Shown piece after piece: positions 36,200 through 48,254 of a DNA stretch of 64,000 bases. A program made the translations under genes and the position numbers. The stretch comes from Aselliscus stoliczkanus (Eukaryota > Chordata > Mammalia > Chiroptera > Hipposideridae), in assembly GCA_033961575.1 (NCBI GenBank), contig CM066728.1, positions 183,821,678 to 183,885,677 on the forward strand, in the 5' to 3' direction. Position 1 is the stretch's first letter. Every line of letters starts with the position of its first letter. Below the pieces are notes generated by a model. That model was not told the origin of the DNA and did no database searches. It worked only from the letters and a program-made list of their open reading frames with translations.

Positions 36200-36360
36200 T
36201 TTTAGAAATTGAATTAAAACGCAATACTTGTACAAAGGACTCTGTATACACTCCTGGGTTGGAATCACTGAGGAAATATTACATCTGTTTAATCTTGAGC
36301 AAGTTATTTAATTTTTCTCACTGTTTACTTGTATGTAAAATGAGAGGAATAGACTGGCTT
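36200..36360 (+). mobile_element. MIR SINE remnant
   Basis: 'ctcctgggttggaatcactg', 'atcttgagcaagttatttaa' and 'gtatgtaaaatgagaggaat' follow the MIR core and tail order. Confidence 0.7.
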
Positions 36361-36925
36361 TTTCGATCAAACATACTGTGTATTTGTGATATGTGATGCA
36401 CTGAAAATTTTTTTCTTCAAAAATATCAAAATCAATCTAAATAGATGATGTGAGGTCAACTACAAAGGAAAATATGATCCTCCAGCCTTATCTTCAGCTT
36501 CTGCAAAACTCAGGCAGCAGAGGCAGTGAAGGCCTGAGTACAATGCTTCAAAAACAAATAGACATAGAAAATATACATGTATTATTAGCCACATTATGTG
36601 GAGAAGAGAGATGAGGTTCATCAAGGTTACTGCAGTGTTAAGGTGGAGGGTCAAACTCTGGTTTCTGTTTTATAAAATAAATGCATTTCCCATTATTCTT
36701 TGTGGTCTGTCCTTTCTTAACAGTACAGGATGAAAATTGTTTAAATGATCAAGGTGATTGGTTTTGTTATTAGAAACTTCATAGTAAATTGATTTACCTT
36801 CTCAAGGTGCTGTCTAGACATGGCTTATATTGTATTAGTATTCATTTGCACGTGAACTTTTTTCCTTAAAATTAAATTATATAATTTAAAATATTCTACC
36901 TGGAAGTGACTCAGAGGATATCTTT
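36361..36925. other. Unassigned DNA, no gene seen
   Basis: Unique AT-rich sequence between two MIR remnants. No coding or RNA signal. Confidence 0.5.
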
Positions 36926-36929
36926 TCCA

Positions 36930-37040
36930 AACTAATTTATAAGATTGCAAAATAAAGTTTAACTGAGAGCTTAAGCAACGTTTTTAAGGTCACATGGCCA
37001 GTTATGAAAATTAACTATAAAGCACACAGATTATAACCCA
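36930..37040 (-). mobile_element. MIR SINE remnant, minus strand
   Basis: 'gagagcttaagcaacgtttt', 'taaggtcacatggccagtta' resemble the reversed MIR tail. Confidence 0.5.
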
Positions 37041-37339
37041 TAATTCTAACTTGAAGCTAAAAACTCATAACTTGAAAAGCTTAAACATAGAAAATACAGC
37101 TATGGGCTTTTTACTATAGAAAGGTTTAACCACATCAATACAAATCTTCATAGCCATATTCATTAGCATTTGATCGCTTTGTCCATTATATTAGCTGTCC
37201 TAAAAACTGAATATGGAATATGATCTAATGAGATGTGGATAATTGCCTAAGAGAAATAATTAGTACAAGATAAAGAACTTGAAATGCAAGATGAGTACTT
37301 CATTGCTTGGAAACAGGGTTTAAAACTCATAAAAATCTG

Positions 37340-37780
37340 AGTTTTGAGATCCCTAAAGTTTGGCCACAAGCTACCTTTCCCCAAATCGTTTATTATCTCT
37401 TTCTCTCCCTGAACTCTCTACTGCAGCTAAATCCAGGCGTCTTCCCTTGCTGTGTTCATGTCCCATGTTTTACCAACTACGGTCACTAGCCTTCCATTTG
37501 TTTGAAATGCCCTTTCTGTTATCATTACTTTAAGCCTTATCTTTCCTTCAAATGCTTTTTCATGCTCGTGATCCAGCTCCTCTATGAAGTTTTTACTGAT
37601 CACTCCTTGCAGTTGTTGATTTCCCTATACTCTGAGCCCTTGACAGTCTTCACCATTCATACCACTCTTAATTTTTGTCACCCAATGCCCATGCTATTTG
37701 TTCCTGAGCTGCAGTTGTTAACAGTCACCCAATATTTCAAGTACTTCCTCATCTAGCTTCAATTGCACTGAAGTCCCAAT
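37340..37780 (+). mobile_element. L2 LINE 3' region
   Basis: 'aagtttggccacaagctacc', 'gaaatgccctttctgttatc', 'ctccttgcagttgttgattt' and surrounding pyrimidine-rich text follow the L2 3' region. Short open frames in it are not genes. Confidence 0.6.
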
Positions 37781-37784
37781 AGTT

Positions 37785-38775
37785 CTGACTTCCTTTATGG
37801 TCAGGCCAGTTAATTTCCTTGAGATAAAATTTCATCTAGATATAAAGGAAATAAATAAGACAATAAATAAATTTCACTTAATACCCAAAGAAGATGCCCA
37901 CAGCAATGCCAAGTCACAAAAATTGCATTTGAATTAAATCCTTCCTTTTGTGTAATCTTGTGTCCTTTCTCATATACCTGATTAGAAACCCATGCCACAC
38001 TGCTACATGATATTATGCTATTGATTAACAATTCTAATTTTGTAGTACTTTGATTGCTTCTAGTTGGTAGCAAATCATTCATAGAAATCTCAAAAAAAAA
38101 TTCTTGAGTTCTTTTCAGTTGCAAGATAAAAATTGTCAAACTTCCAGAGAAGTAGACACTTTTGTGAAATTGAATGAACAATAACAGGTATGTTCAAAGA
38201 CATGGGGAAGTACAAATAGAAGAATAGTACAACTTCTAATTGTATAGTAAATGGAAAATAAGGTCATTTGGATCACACATAGAGTTAGTAACAAGATGGT
38301 TCCAAGAAGCCACCCATTTTTTTAGTTGACTATTTAATTTATTATTATCATGATTAGTGTAGTTAGTAGTAGAATTAATGATAATAAGATATAACACGTG
38401 TTATAGCTTGATCATACATTGGATTACTCTTCATTGTAACTGTTTTTTTCCCTATATATTCTTATTGTTTTATTACAATTCCCCAATAGACTACAGGCTC
38501 TTTTAATACATCTGAACTATCTTTATATTGTAGGCAACACACAGAATATGATACCTAACATATATTGAATATGTCTTTGTAGGTTTGCATAATTAATGAG
38601 TAAATAGATAACTTGGTTATTGAAAACCCTTATTTTGAAAGAAAAAATTAGTCTATGTAAAACTAAATAAAGTAAAACAAATGATATCAGGCTGAAAGAA
38701 ATCTTTTTCTTTTATACTTATTGCCCAATTAAATGCCACAAAGAATCCCAGAAACAAATCAGTATTGAAGAATTT
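37785..38775. other. Unassigned DNA; one 123-codon frame not accepted as a gene
   Basis: A minus-strand frame at 37810-38181 is the second longest in the window, but it has no recognisable domain, no upstream or downstream exon signals and a hydrophobic/Ser-rich composition typical of random AT-rich frames. The rest is unique AT-rich sequence. Confidence 0.5.
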
Positions 38776-39134
38776 TATCAACATAGAAATTAGATCACGT
38801 CACTCTTCTGTTATAGCCCTTTCAATGACTTCCCACTTTTTTCAGAGGATAAAACCATTTCCTTTGACAGTGGCTTCCAAGGCACAACCTTTTCCAACAT
38901 CCTCTCCTTTCTTCCCTCTCCCGTTAGCCTGCCTTAGTCACCTGGCCTCCATGTAGTTTTCTCCTTGATGCCACATGCCTTTGAGCCTGAGAGACTTCAT
39001 TTACCTCTGCCTAAAATACTCTTTTCCCAGGTAACTGCAAGGCTAACTTTTTTTTTTTTTTTTAACCTGCATTAGCTTCTGTTCTTATCATTGAGATCTC
39101 CCCTAACCACTCTACATAAAATTGCAACTGCCCT

Positions 39135-39135
<1 letters not shown>

Positions 39136-39202
<67 letters not shown>
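39136..39202. repeat. Compound (CT)n(CA)n microsatellite
   Basis: About 19 CT units pass directly into about 14 CA units. Confidence 0.97.
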
Positions 39203-39204
<2 letters not shown>

Positions 39205-39347
39205 CAATATCCTCCTTTCTTTTTTTATTCTTCAGAGTACTTAACACATAACATGTCATAGAACTCATTACCCTTTAAAGTACCATATTGTTTATTTACT
39301 GCCTGTATTCTTCTGTCAAAATGTATGTTTTACAATGATGCGGATGT

Positions 39348-39396
39348 TTGGTTGGTTGGTTGGTTGGTTGGTTGGTTGGTTGGTTGGTTGGTTGGT
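39348..39396. repeat. (TTGG)n microsatellite, about 12 units
   Basis: Uninterrupted tetranucleotide tract. GG pairs every four bases on one strand. Confidence 0.97.
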
Positions 39397-40109
39397 ATAT
39401 CCTCTGGGCATAGGGGTTGTGTCCCAGACATAGTAAATGCACAATAAATGCCAGTTTAATAAATAAATAACCAAGTCAGTATTAGCTTTAGTGTATCTTG
39501 AAATGATTATTTTAGTCTTAGTATTTCAGCCATTTTACCAGGCTATATATGGTTTTGGATGGCAAAGAAAACTTTTTCAGAATGTTTTCCTCTCTAAATG
39601 CTTTTCACTCATTTTCTTGTCATGAACTTTTCCCATGGAGGTTTGTGCAGTTCATGTCTTCGAATTGTTTGGAAGACGGAAGTATTAGACTATTGGGGTT
39701 AGTTCCATAGAACATAATTTTATTATAAAGGATAACAACAATAGTGATATGATGCAATTCCCAGACTACTCCTTCTTTTAGCTAAGAATAACTACTTTTC
39801 TCCTAACACAGCAGGAAATGGTCTGAATTGTTTATTTCTTTGCTCAGTTTTAATCTTTTAGTTCAGGGCAATGACAGCTGGTGACCCTGATTTGCTTCAC
39901 CCTCCATTTTTGTTGTGTTTTTCAATAGTAAATGAGCAAAAATGGTTTTTACTTTTTAATGGTTACATTTTAAAAGATATATAAGTATCTACATAATATC
40001 CTTGATTTTTTTTCTTCTTGTCCTACGGAGCCTAAAGTATCTTGCCCCTTAAGAAAAAATATTTACCAACTCCTGTTTAGTTATGTGATGTAAAATAAGG
40101 ATCTAAAAC

Positions 40110-40500
40110 TTATGAATATGATAATAGGAGTAGCTCTCATGAATTGAGAACCCACTATGTGCTTAGCATTTTGATAAGCACTTTTTGTATGTTATTTCAA
40201 GTCCTTAATATTCAAGCAAGTATGATTTTTTTTAATTTATTTTATTTTTAGCTGAGCCATCCTTCCATCTGTTGGCAGCTCAGTGGCTGCTCAGCTCGGG
40301 TTGGGCATCAAACTGCTGTTGCTCAGAGCTCAGCTCACACTCTTGAGTGAGCACTTAACCAACTGAGCCACTCGGCCTGCCCTGATATTTTTAATCACAC
40401 TTTAACATGTGAGTGAATAAAGGCTCAAAGATAAGTAACTTGGCCAAGATCTTACTAGCAGTTTCCCCAGCTGATTAGCAATTGACCTTGGTGTACCAGA
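40110..40500 (-). mobile_element. MIR SINE remnant, minus strand, split by SINE B3
   Basis: Left part 'aacccactatgtgcttagca' and 'gataagcactttttgtatgt'; right part 'aaaggctcaaagataagtaa' and 'acttggccaagatcttacta'. Both are reversed MIR. SINE B3 (40224-40382) interrupts it. Confidence 0.7.
40224..40382 (-). mobile_element. tRNA-derived SINE, family B (copy B3)
   Basis: Minus-strand reading begins 'gggcaggccgagtggctcag', then 'ttggttaagtgctcactcaa', 'gtgagctgagctctgagcaa', 'cagcagtttgatgcccaacc' and the family tail. A T/A-rich imperfect duplication (near 40223-40236 and 40383-40396) flanks it. Confidence 0.92.
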
Positions 40501-40504
40501 TCCC

Positions 40505-43110
40505 AAGAAGTCTATCTTTCTTCACCTCAGTCTTGCTGCTAGACATCAACAAACATAGCAGCAAGAGAAACAATTAAATAAGGCTAGTTAAGGGGAAATA
40601 ATATTAAAACCCAGTGATTAAACTATCGACTCTGTAGAGTTTAAAATTTCCTGGTGGGCAGTCCACTGCTTTTGTTTTCAGAACTATCTTATTTTTTCTG
40701 GTCTGCTTCAGTTATGTACGAAGCAAGATGGAGTTTGTCAGCGGGTGGCCAGGAAAATGAAGAACTCTTGCCAATATCCAAATATCCCATCTGGTGGTTG
40801 GTCATGACTCTGTGCTTTCTACATGCTACCACAACTGGGGGGCAGCCTGACCTCTGAATGGTTGGCCATGAGCAGAAACTGCGCTTACTGAAATATAGTC
40901 AAATGTTCCCAAGTAAAACCATCAAGAACTGAATATTATACCATAAATATCTTGTAATATATTGTGATAGTTCTTGAATACTGCCCTGAAATTATTGGAT
41001 ATTTATGCTCTTGAAAGAACAGACTGTGTCTATTTCGTTTATGGATAAAGACCAACTTAAGTAGTTCTCGGGTGTGAATTAACACCGGAAGATTTCACGG
41101 CAAAGTGTGTCCATAATGTTTTTTATTTGACCTATGTGAAGTAGGAAGCACATGTCAGGGACATAGTGTGCTTGAAAGAGAACTGAAGGGAGAGAGTCAA
41201 TGAGAAGCGTCCAATCCATGCTTTCCACATTACCTTTAGTGAAACGGACAGCTAACTTTTCAAACAAGCTAGTCCTTAGAGGTCATCACTAATTAGTTAA
41301 TTTTTTCATGGGAAAAAAATTTAAAAATATAAAAAATAATGTTTTTTGTTGCAAAACTATACACACATATGCACACACATACACATGTAGCTATATGCAT
41401 ATGTATACACACAAACGTGCACACACACGCCTATCTGTGTTCGTATATCTGTTTACCTTTCTGTAACATATAGACATTTTTTTTTCCTTTTAAGTTTAAA
41501 CAACCATTAAGTTTATTTCCCATGGAACTATACAGCATATCCTGTTTTTAGGTATTGTGTTTACAATTCCTGCTGATTTTCCTGATTGAATTGCTTGGTG
41601 TTATTCAGCATTTGCTGAGATGAATAGACAGGGAGGCAGCTCAGAACATAATGTTACATATGAGCCACTGTCTAATGATATAGATAGAGATAGTGCTTGT
41701 CTTGTATAGTAAAAAAAAGGAAAACAAAAATTGGAAAGGATTTGAATGTAAGGGATACTGGTAAGACAGCAGTTCAAAATAGTGATAAGTGATTCATGTA
41801 CTATTTCCACAATTAAATAATGCAGAATAATGAAAATATGTTTTCACCTATTTATCTTTCCATTCCATGTTGTATTGACACAAAGATAGCAAAGGGAGCT
41901 GCCAGCCTGTGTATTCCCAGCAGATAGATTTTTTTTTTAAGTTCTAGTTTCTTTAAGAGCCATAAAGATATTGATTTGTTGGATAGTAAATATTATTCAC
42001 TTAATATTGAATTAATAAAGTGAAATGAGTTGAATTCATATTTAATTAATAAGAGAATTAATAAACAAGAAGGTGATGTTTTAGAGACTTCCTTGCAGAG
42101 AGGGTGAGAAGCTGGGACTTCCATGGCAGAAAGAAAGGGATAAGGAAATAGTCACCAAGTCTGGTCAAATAGCTCTTTCACTAAAAGCCATATTATCCAT
42201 TTTAAACTGTATTTAACAAGTACCCATATTTAACAGGTAGGCCTCAGGGGATTTCATTTTAGAAATGACAGTTGGATATCTACTTACCTTTAGGGTAGAA
42301 GAAAGTTAAAAACTGTATACACCCAACTGTAGGAGTTAGAGTGTTGCTATGCATTATAGTTGAAAATAACTGCCAAGATACTTTGTTGGACTTTTGTAGA
42401 ACCTAAAATTGTCACCCGAACCCAAGAAAGTGTAATATATTTTCCTCCTAAGTAAAATTTGTGTTCTAAAAGTTCATCTTTTGAAGCCTGAAAATAAAAA
42501 TCTTCTATACTGAGTCGAAATCTTTAAGGTATCTCAGGAAAGCCTTGTTTTCCTATAAAGTTCACCTGAATTCGAATTCCTATCAGAATTCCTTTTCTCT
42601 CTTCTCAGCATGCTATGTTTAGGATCTTGAGAAGTACTACTGAATACACCAATAAAGTACCACCTTCAGCCATAAAAGGCTCAGCAAAAAGAGGACAACG
42701 GACCCACTATATGCCATACACGTGCTCTGAAATTTACAGTGTTCTGCTAGACTGCATAACCCCAAGGCAACTCTCAAAGTCACTCTTATCCTCCTTTAAG
42801 ATTAAAGAAAACATTCTGTAGTGAATTTCATACTTTTTTCTTTAGGCCTTTTGCAGGCTTAGCAGCAAGGGCACTTTACACATTACTTTGTAGTGTGCTG
42901 AGAATGGTGTCTGTTCCTCTGTAGTGCATATCATTAAAACTTTGTTAATTGTATGACTTCAACAACCTGCCAAACCATTTAAGCTGGTTGTAATAGCTAC
43001 CAAGGCACTGATTTTGCTTCTTTCTTACAAGCACAGTTGAAAAGAGGGAACAATTATCTCTGGTTTCCAAGTAGAATTGGGGCCCTGATGTTGGCAGTAA
43101 CTTCGGGACC
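40505..43110. other. Unassigned DNA, no gene seen
   Basis: No coding evidence. Imperfect CA/TA-rich repeats lie at about 41360-41425. The 40640-41060 part is less AT-rich and may be an old repeat that I could not name. Confidence 0.5.
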
Positions 43111-43114
43111 ATCT

Positions 43115-43240
43115 ATGTTTTGAAGTTTCTTCCTTTTTATACAATGAGGAAATCAAGATCCAAAAAGTTAAAGAAGATGGCAAATATTTTACATTGGAGC
43201 ACACACTAGAATCTGAGTGATGGGACTCATTGGTTTCTAT
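43115..43240 (-). mobile_element. Possible MIR remnant, minus strand
   Basis: 'tttttatacaatgaggaaat' and 'gagcacacactagaatctga' resemble a reversed MIR. A 134-codon minus-strand frame (43025-43429) overlaps it and is therefore not accepted as a gene. Confidence 0.4.
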
Positions 43241-43663
43241 GTCAATCATTCTGCCACAAAAATGGGATGCATAGGATGCTTGGAAGAATATGGAATGATT
43301 ATCTTCCATGTTTTGAGATCCAAGGTCGTTTCTGAAAAGGCAATTTCTGTTGTTTAGCTGACACGCAGTTGGAAGAGCCATTTTCCTGAAAAATATTTTC
43401 CCCTCATTTTTAGCAAATAAAATTTGCATTTTATGATGTCTATTCTGTGGCTATATTATTGGCATGCATACATTATGTAGATATTAAGTGTTAAAAGATG
43501 AAAAACACAGGATTACTCTCAATGTTACTATTAATATGAGGAAACTAATATAGGGCATGTTAAAATAATAAAAATCATAAATATGTAATGCATCTTAAGG
43601 TTCTAGTTGCCCAAAAATCTATCTTCTCAATTTTGTGTTACTTAGGTTAACAATGGCATTGAC

Positions 43664-43667
<4 letters not shown>

Positions 43668-43698
<31 letters not shown>
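43668..43698. repeat. (TTA)n microsatellite
   Basis: About ten uninterrupted units. Confidence 0.95.
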
Positions 43699-43699
43699 G

Positions 43700-44410
43700 A
43701 GTACTAAAAACTGATGAATAGAAAGATGTCCTGGAAGGTATTCTGGGCCACTAAGAAGTGATTCTACAATTCAATATATGATAGCACAGTCCACTGAGTG
43801 TATAGGCCACCCAGAGATAATGTGGAGCTTATTACTTATTAAAGTATATTGCCATTTACTTTGACCCTTGACAAACTCTATTCTTCAAGGTTTTTTCTCT
43901 GCCTTTCTTTCTACTCTTGACAGGTAATGATTTCAAAAGATCTATTAGATATTATATGCATAATGAAAGTACAAAGCTTGCTGTCAGGCACAATAGACTG
44001 CAGCTTTTATTTAAGGCCTCAAAGTTATATAGTGTCATAGGTACCTGGAAGGTCAATGAGGACTGTGTCAGTTTCCTATCTCTTTTCTTTGGCAGATATT
44101 AGCAAAGTTACTTGGTTAATGCATAATAGGTTTCTTTTTTAACAACCCCCTACCCCCATGTCTTGAAGGTCAGTTTATTTTTCCATAGGCAGAAGGTCAA
44201 TGATGTTCTCTATTTTAATGGTTTCTATCCTATTCATTGTTATGCACTTTGTCAGTTTAAAGTAATATGGAATAATAAAAATTGGCTCATTGATTTTTTT
44301 CTTATAAATAACATTATAATGTTAAAGATGAGGAGAGTATTTGTATAAAATTATTTCAGTTAAACGAATAAAATAGTTTAAATAATACAGCATACACATT
44401 CAAATGGGGG
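43700..44410. other. Unassigned AT-rich DNA, no gene seen
   Basis: No coding evidence and no assignable repeat. Confidence 0.5.
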
Positions 44411-44418
44411 ATTGATAT

Positions 44419-44794
44419 TGCTATGGACCGAATATTTATTTCCCCCTAAAATTCATATGTTGAAGCCCTCATCCCCAAGGTGATGGTATTTGAAAGCAGG
44501 GCCTGGGAGGTAGTCAGCTTATGAGAGTGTAGCCCTCATAAATGGGATTTGTGCCCTTAGGAGAGCAGACATGAGAAATGATCTCTGTCTCTGCCCTGTA
44601 AAGATACAGCAAAAACGTGACTATCTGCAAACCAGGAAGAGTGTCCTTGCCACCAAATCTGCTGATACAACCCATTAGTGTAAATACCTTAATCTTGGAC
44701 TGCCCAGCTTCCAGAACTGTGAGAAATAAATGTTTGTTGTTTAAGCCACTCAGGCTATAGCATTTTGTTATAGCAGCACAAACTGGGTAAGACA
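44419..44794 (+). mobile_element. MST-like MaLR solo LTR, plus strand
   Basis: Begins 'tgctatggaccgaatattta', includes 'aaattcatatgttgaagccc', 'ccaaggtgatggtatttgaa', 'gccctcataaatgggatttg', 'cttccagaactgtgagaaat' and ends 'gggtaagaca'. Flanked by gatat (44414-44418) and gacat (44795-44799), a 5-bp duplication with one change. Length ~376 bp is usual for an MST or MLT1 LTR. Noncoding. Confidence 0.9.
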
Positions 44795-44799
44795 GACAT

Positions 44800-46530
44800 G
44801 TAATTAAATGTGCATCTCAAAGGATTTACCTCAGATTTCTTTTCTGAATGTTGCCTTCTTTGATAGAGGACTCATTAATTTTATGTCACTTGAAATGAAT
44901 AAGTGATAGGAAAGGGCTAGTAGCAGAGGAAATACTTTTCTTTAACTTTGTTTTCATTTTTCAAAATTCTAACAAGCTTGGGCTGAGATCAATGAGAACT
45001 GCCCACCGTTAAGGTCAGTGTGGCCTAATTAGTTTTGCTACATTGCCACTGTAATTTTGCTTGACATGACATTGAGGGGAGGCTCAGAAAGCATTCAGCA
45101 TCTAACAGCCATGATGAGCATTAGTTATACCCAGCGACAGAGTAATTAGGGACCGCTTGACATGAAAGGAAAGAAAAACTGTGATGACCAGTCCCCTTAT
45201 AAAAATATCAATGACTGTCTCTTCTCACTAAACAGTCTAATTCATGAAAACCTTTTAAAACAAAACAAAACATAACAAAACAAAACTATGTGCCTTAATG
45301 ACTGCGTACATCCTGGGTGGATTGCAACTTGGGGAGGTGATATGATCTAATAATTTATCAAATTCTATGGTATTCAACTCCTTTCGGGTTCTATATCACA
45401 GAAATCCTACCTATTTGGGGGAATTATAGAAAGCTATTTTCATGATAAAGTGAAATTTAACATCTCTTCAGTGACCATATTTTCATCCCAGGGACTAATT
45501 TAGAGAAATATTGTGAGACGTTGAATTTTTTGGAGCATATATTGAAAGACTTTAATCAGATCTTTTTTTCTCAAAGATGAAGTGAAGACCAATTGTCTTA
45601 GTTTCTTAAGATCTATTTTTCTCTTGAAGATAACAGGAATAATTTATCTAAATTCCAAAATTTGTTCTGATTTTTCCCAAACCCTTCTATTAATTCACCT
45701 GATTAGGTTGATCTGTTGAAGTTTATGATTTATAATATTTTACCTTCTCGAGTATTTGCTTACTCTTGAAGGTATATCAGGATTTATTCAAATTTTGAAA
45801 TGTTTCCTAATATTTTTCCACAAGCTTTTCTATTTTGAATTTTTTTTTTAAATGAAGTGATTCTTTTATTGAAGTTTAAATGACTTCTTTGGTTCATGGC
45901 TCAGAATATCGAGGAAGTAAGAATGTCTTTTCATATTCTTTGTGATAATCCCTTGTACATTTGACAACAGTTTTGTCTATGGTTTTATTTTTTTTTTTTT
46001 CCTCCATAGAAGTCACAACAATTTTCTACTCATGGGTTTTCCTCAAGACAACTATCCATATTTTCATTTGTGCTAAGCTTGCTCAAAGAACTTGGAAGTA
46101 GAAATTTTCCCTTTGAATATGTAAAATACGTGTTGATTCACAAAGGTGAGAAATAAAATAATAATTATTAAATAAGTCCACTTACGTCACCACGTGGAGA
46201 TGTAATAAGCTTTCTCTGGTTTCATTCAACGTGGTCACTTTGTGATATCTATAGGAGAACTTGACTTCATCCACATGTTGAAAATAGAAAGATGGCAGGA
46301 GCCAAGGATTGATTACCTTTCTCTTAAAGTTAACTGTGATTATTTCCTTTCAAAATGCTGTAGAATGCTTCTGTTTTAGTCTCTAATACCACTTGGGAGA
46401 AATTTAAGCACTGCCTCTTAAGAAATTATCTACACAACTGTATTTGGTGAACTTGTCTTCCCTCAGCCTGGTTCCCCTGCAGGCGTGGGGGGAAACTGTT
46501 TTACAAAGCAAAGAGTGTACAACATGCCAG
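44800..46530. other. Unique DNA, possible conserved noncoding segments at 44960-45200 and 46130-46300
   Basis: No gene seen. 44960-45200 has no repeat signature and balanced composition ('cagtgtggcctaattagttt', 'gacatgacattgaggggagg', 'gacagagtaattagggaccg'). 46130-46300 holds a CRE-like site beside a G-box. A (CAAAA)n run lies at 45258-45286. Confidence 0.4.
46182..46197. promoter_or_regulatory. Adjacent CRE-like (TTACGTCA) and G-box (CCACGTGG) motifs
   Basis: TTACGTCA (46182-46189) is one base from the palindromic CRE and is followed directly by the palindrome CCACGTGG (46190-46197). The first would suit CREB/ATF or bZIP factors, the second bHLH factors such as USF or MYC/MAX. Two intact CpGs within 16 bp are notable in CpG-poor DNA. 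There is no gene next to it, so it could only be a distal element. Occupancy is unknown. Confidence 0.4.
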
Positions 46531-48250
46531 TGTTCATTTTTTGTAAATAATATTTGTTAAGGTACAATTTATATATTATTAAATACACTGTGTATAAAAA
46601 ATTTTAATTCCCCAAGTTTCCTTCACAATTATTTTTGGCATTGAACGTTCCTAACCCTGACCAGGCCTCTAGCAACCACATATCATCTTTCTGTCACTTT
46701 AGGTTAACATTGCTTGTTCTTAAATTTCATATAAGGAAGTATACTCAACATATACTATTTTGTGTCTGACTTGTTTCACTAAGCATAATTATTTTGAGGT
46801 TCATAAATATTATTATGTGATTTGGTAGTTTATTCCTTTTTATTCCTGCAAAGTATTCCATCTCTGTCATAAACCATAATTTGTTTATTTTTACCTGTTA
46901 AGGAGATTTGGATTCAGCTGATAACAGAGCTGTTTCCAGATTGGGACTATTATGAGTAAAACTGTTATAAACCCTCATGTTTAAGTATTTTTCTGTACAC
47001 ATTTCAATTTCTCTTGTGCAAATACCTAAGAGTGGAATTAATGATTCTGATAAGTAAATGTTGAGCTTTTTAATCATCTGTCATGTTTTCTAAAATTATC
47101 ATATGAATTTTATAGTCTCATCATTGATATGTGAAAATTCTTGCTGCTCTTCACCAATGCTTGGTACTGACATTATATATAATTGTAGTCACTCTAAAGG
47201 ATATGTAATGATATGTCACTTTGGTTTTAATCTGCAATTCCATGGTAATTAATGATGATGAGTACTTTTTAAGTGTTTCTTGGCCTTTCATATATTTGCT
47301 TTTTAGAAGTGCTCAAATTGTTTACTTATTTAAAAATTACCTTCTTTTTGAGGTTTAGCAGTTTGTTTTATATATTCTCTCTCTAAATTCTCTCTATTTT
47401 ATATATGTAATATTTATAATATATATATACATATATATACACATACTATTATGTGATTATTTTATATATATATATATATATATATACATCTCTGCTATTC
47501 ATTTTCTTCAGAAAATCATTTGAAAACCAGAAAGTTTTAATTCTGATGAAGTCCAATTTATAATTTTTTCTTATAGTTCTTTTGGTCCCAGCTAGGAAAT
47601 CTTGGCTCTGCAAGGTTTTCTTCTGTGATCCCTTTCAAGTTATTTTTTTGTTGCATGTAAAAATAATGATAATTATTTATTTTCAAATATATATCTAGTT
47701 TTTCCAGCCCCATTTCTCCATTGAAAAAAAAAATCCTGTTACCCTGTGAAAATTAATTTACCATATAGTGTGAATTTATTTCTGTACTCTTCTTTGTTTT
47801 CCATCGATTTGCATTTCTAGCCTTACTCCAGTTCACATTATCTGAATTAATGTGGTTCTATGGTAAATCAGAAATCTGGTTGTTAGGGTTCTTTAATGTT
47901 GTTCTGGTTTTTTTCCCCAGAATTAGCTTGGCTATTCCAGGTCCTTGGAATTTCCATATTTATTTGGCATCACCTTGTCAAATTCTATAAAACATCTGTG
48001 CAGATTTGATTGGAATTACCCTGAACCTATAGGAAATTTTGGGAGAAAATAGCATGTTAACAATATTGAGCCTTCTAATTCAAGTACATGGTATACTTCC
48101 CATTTATTTAGATTATCTTTCATTTCCCTTGGATCTATTTTATAGTTTGTAGTGTACACAAATACATGTTTTGTTAAATTAGTCCTCAAAAATATCTTAT
48201 ATTTGAGATTTATGAAAAAAAATATTGTCTAATTTTTTTCCAGGCTACAA
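46530..48250 (-). mobile_element. Old L1M fragment, minus strand
   Basis: 'ttgttaaggtacaatttata' near the left end is an L1M 3' UTR in reverse. Further right are ORF2-derived phrases in reverse such as 'ttggctattccaggtccttg', 'atttccatatttatttggca' and 'ttcccttggatctattttat'. Many indels and stops; no protein can be read through. (TA)n runs at 47406-47487. Confidence 0.75.
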
Positions 48251-48254
48251 GTTT

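Larger units (their letters stand above)
38780..39470 (+). mobile_element. L2 LINE 3' end enlarged by microsatellites
   Basis: 'tagatcacgtcactcttctg', 'ttcaatgacttcccactttt', 'ctgccttagtcacctggcct' and the terminal 'cacaataaatgccagtttaa' follow the L2 3' end. A T-run (39048-39063), (CT)n-(CA)n (39136-39202) and (TTGG)n (39348-39396) have expanded inside it. Confidence 0.78.

Noticed and set aside
37810..38181. 123-codon minus-strand frame
   Set aside because: No domain, no splice context, AT-driven composition; length is within what AT-rich random sequence gives over 64 kb.
43025..43429. 134-codon minus-strand frame, the longest non-transposon frame
   Set aside because: Overlaps a reversed MIR-like segment and shows no recognisable family, so chance is the simplest explanation.
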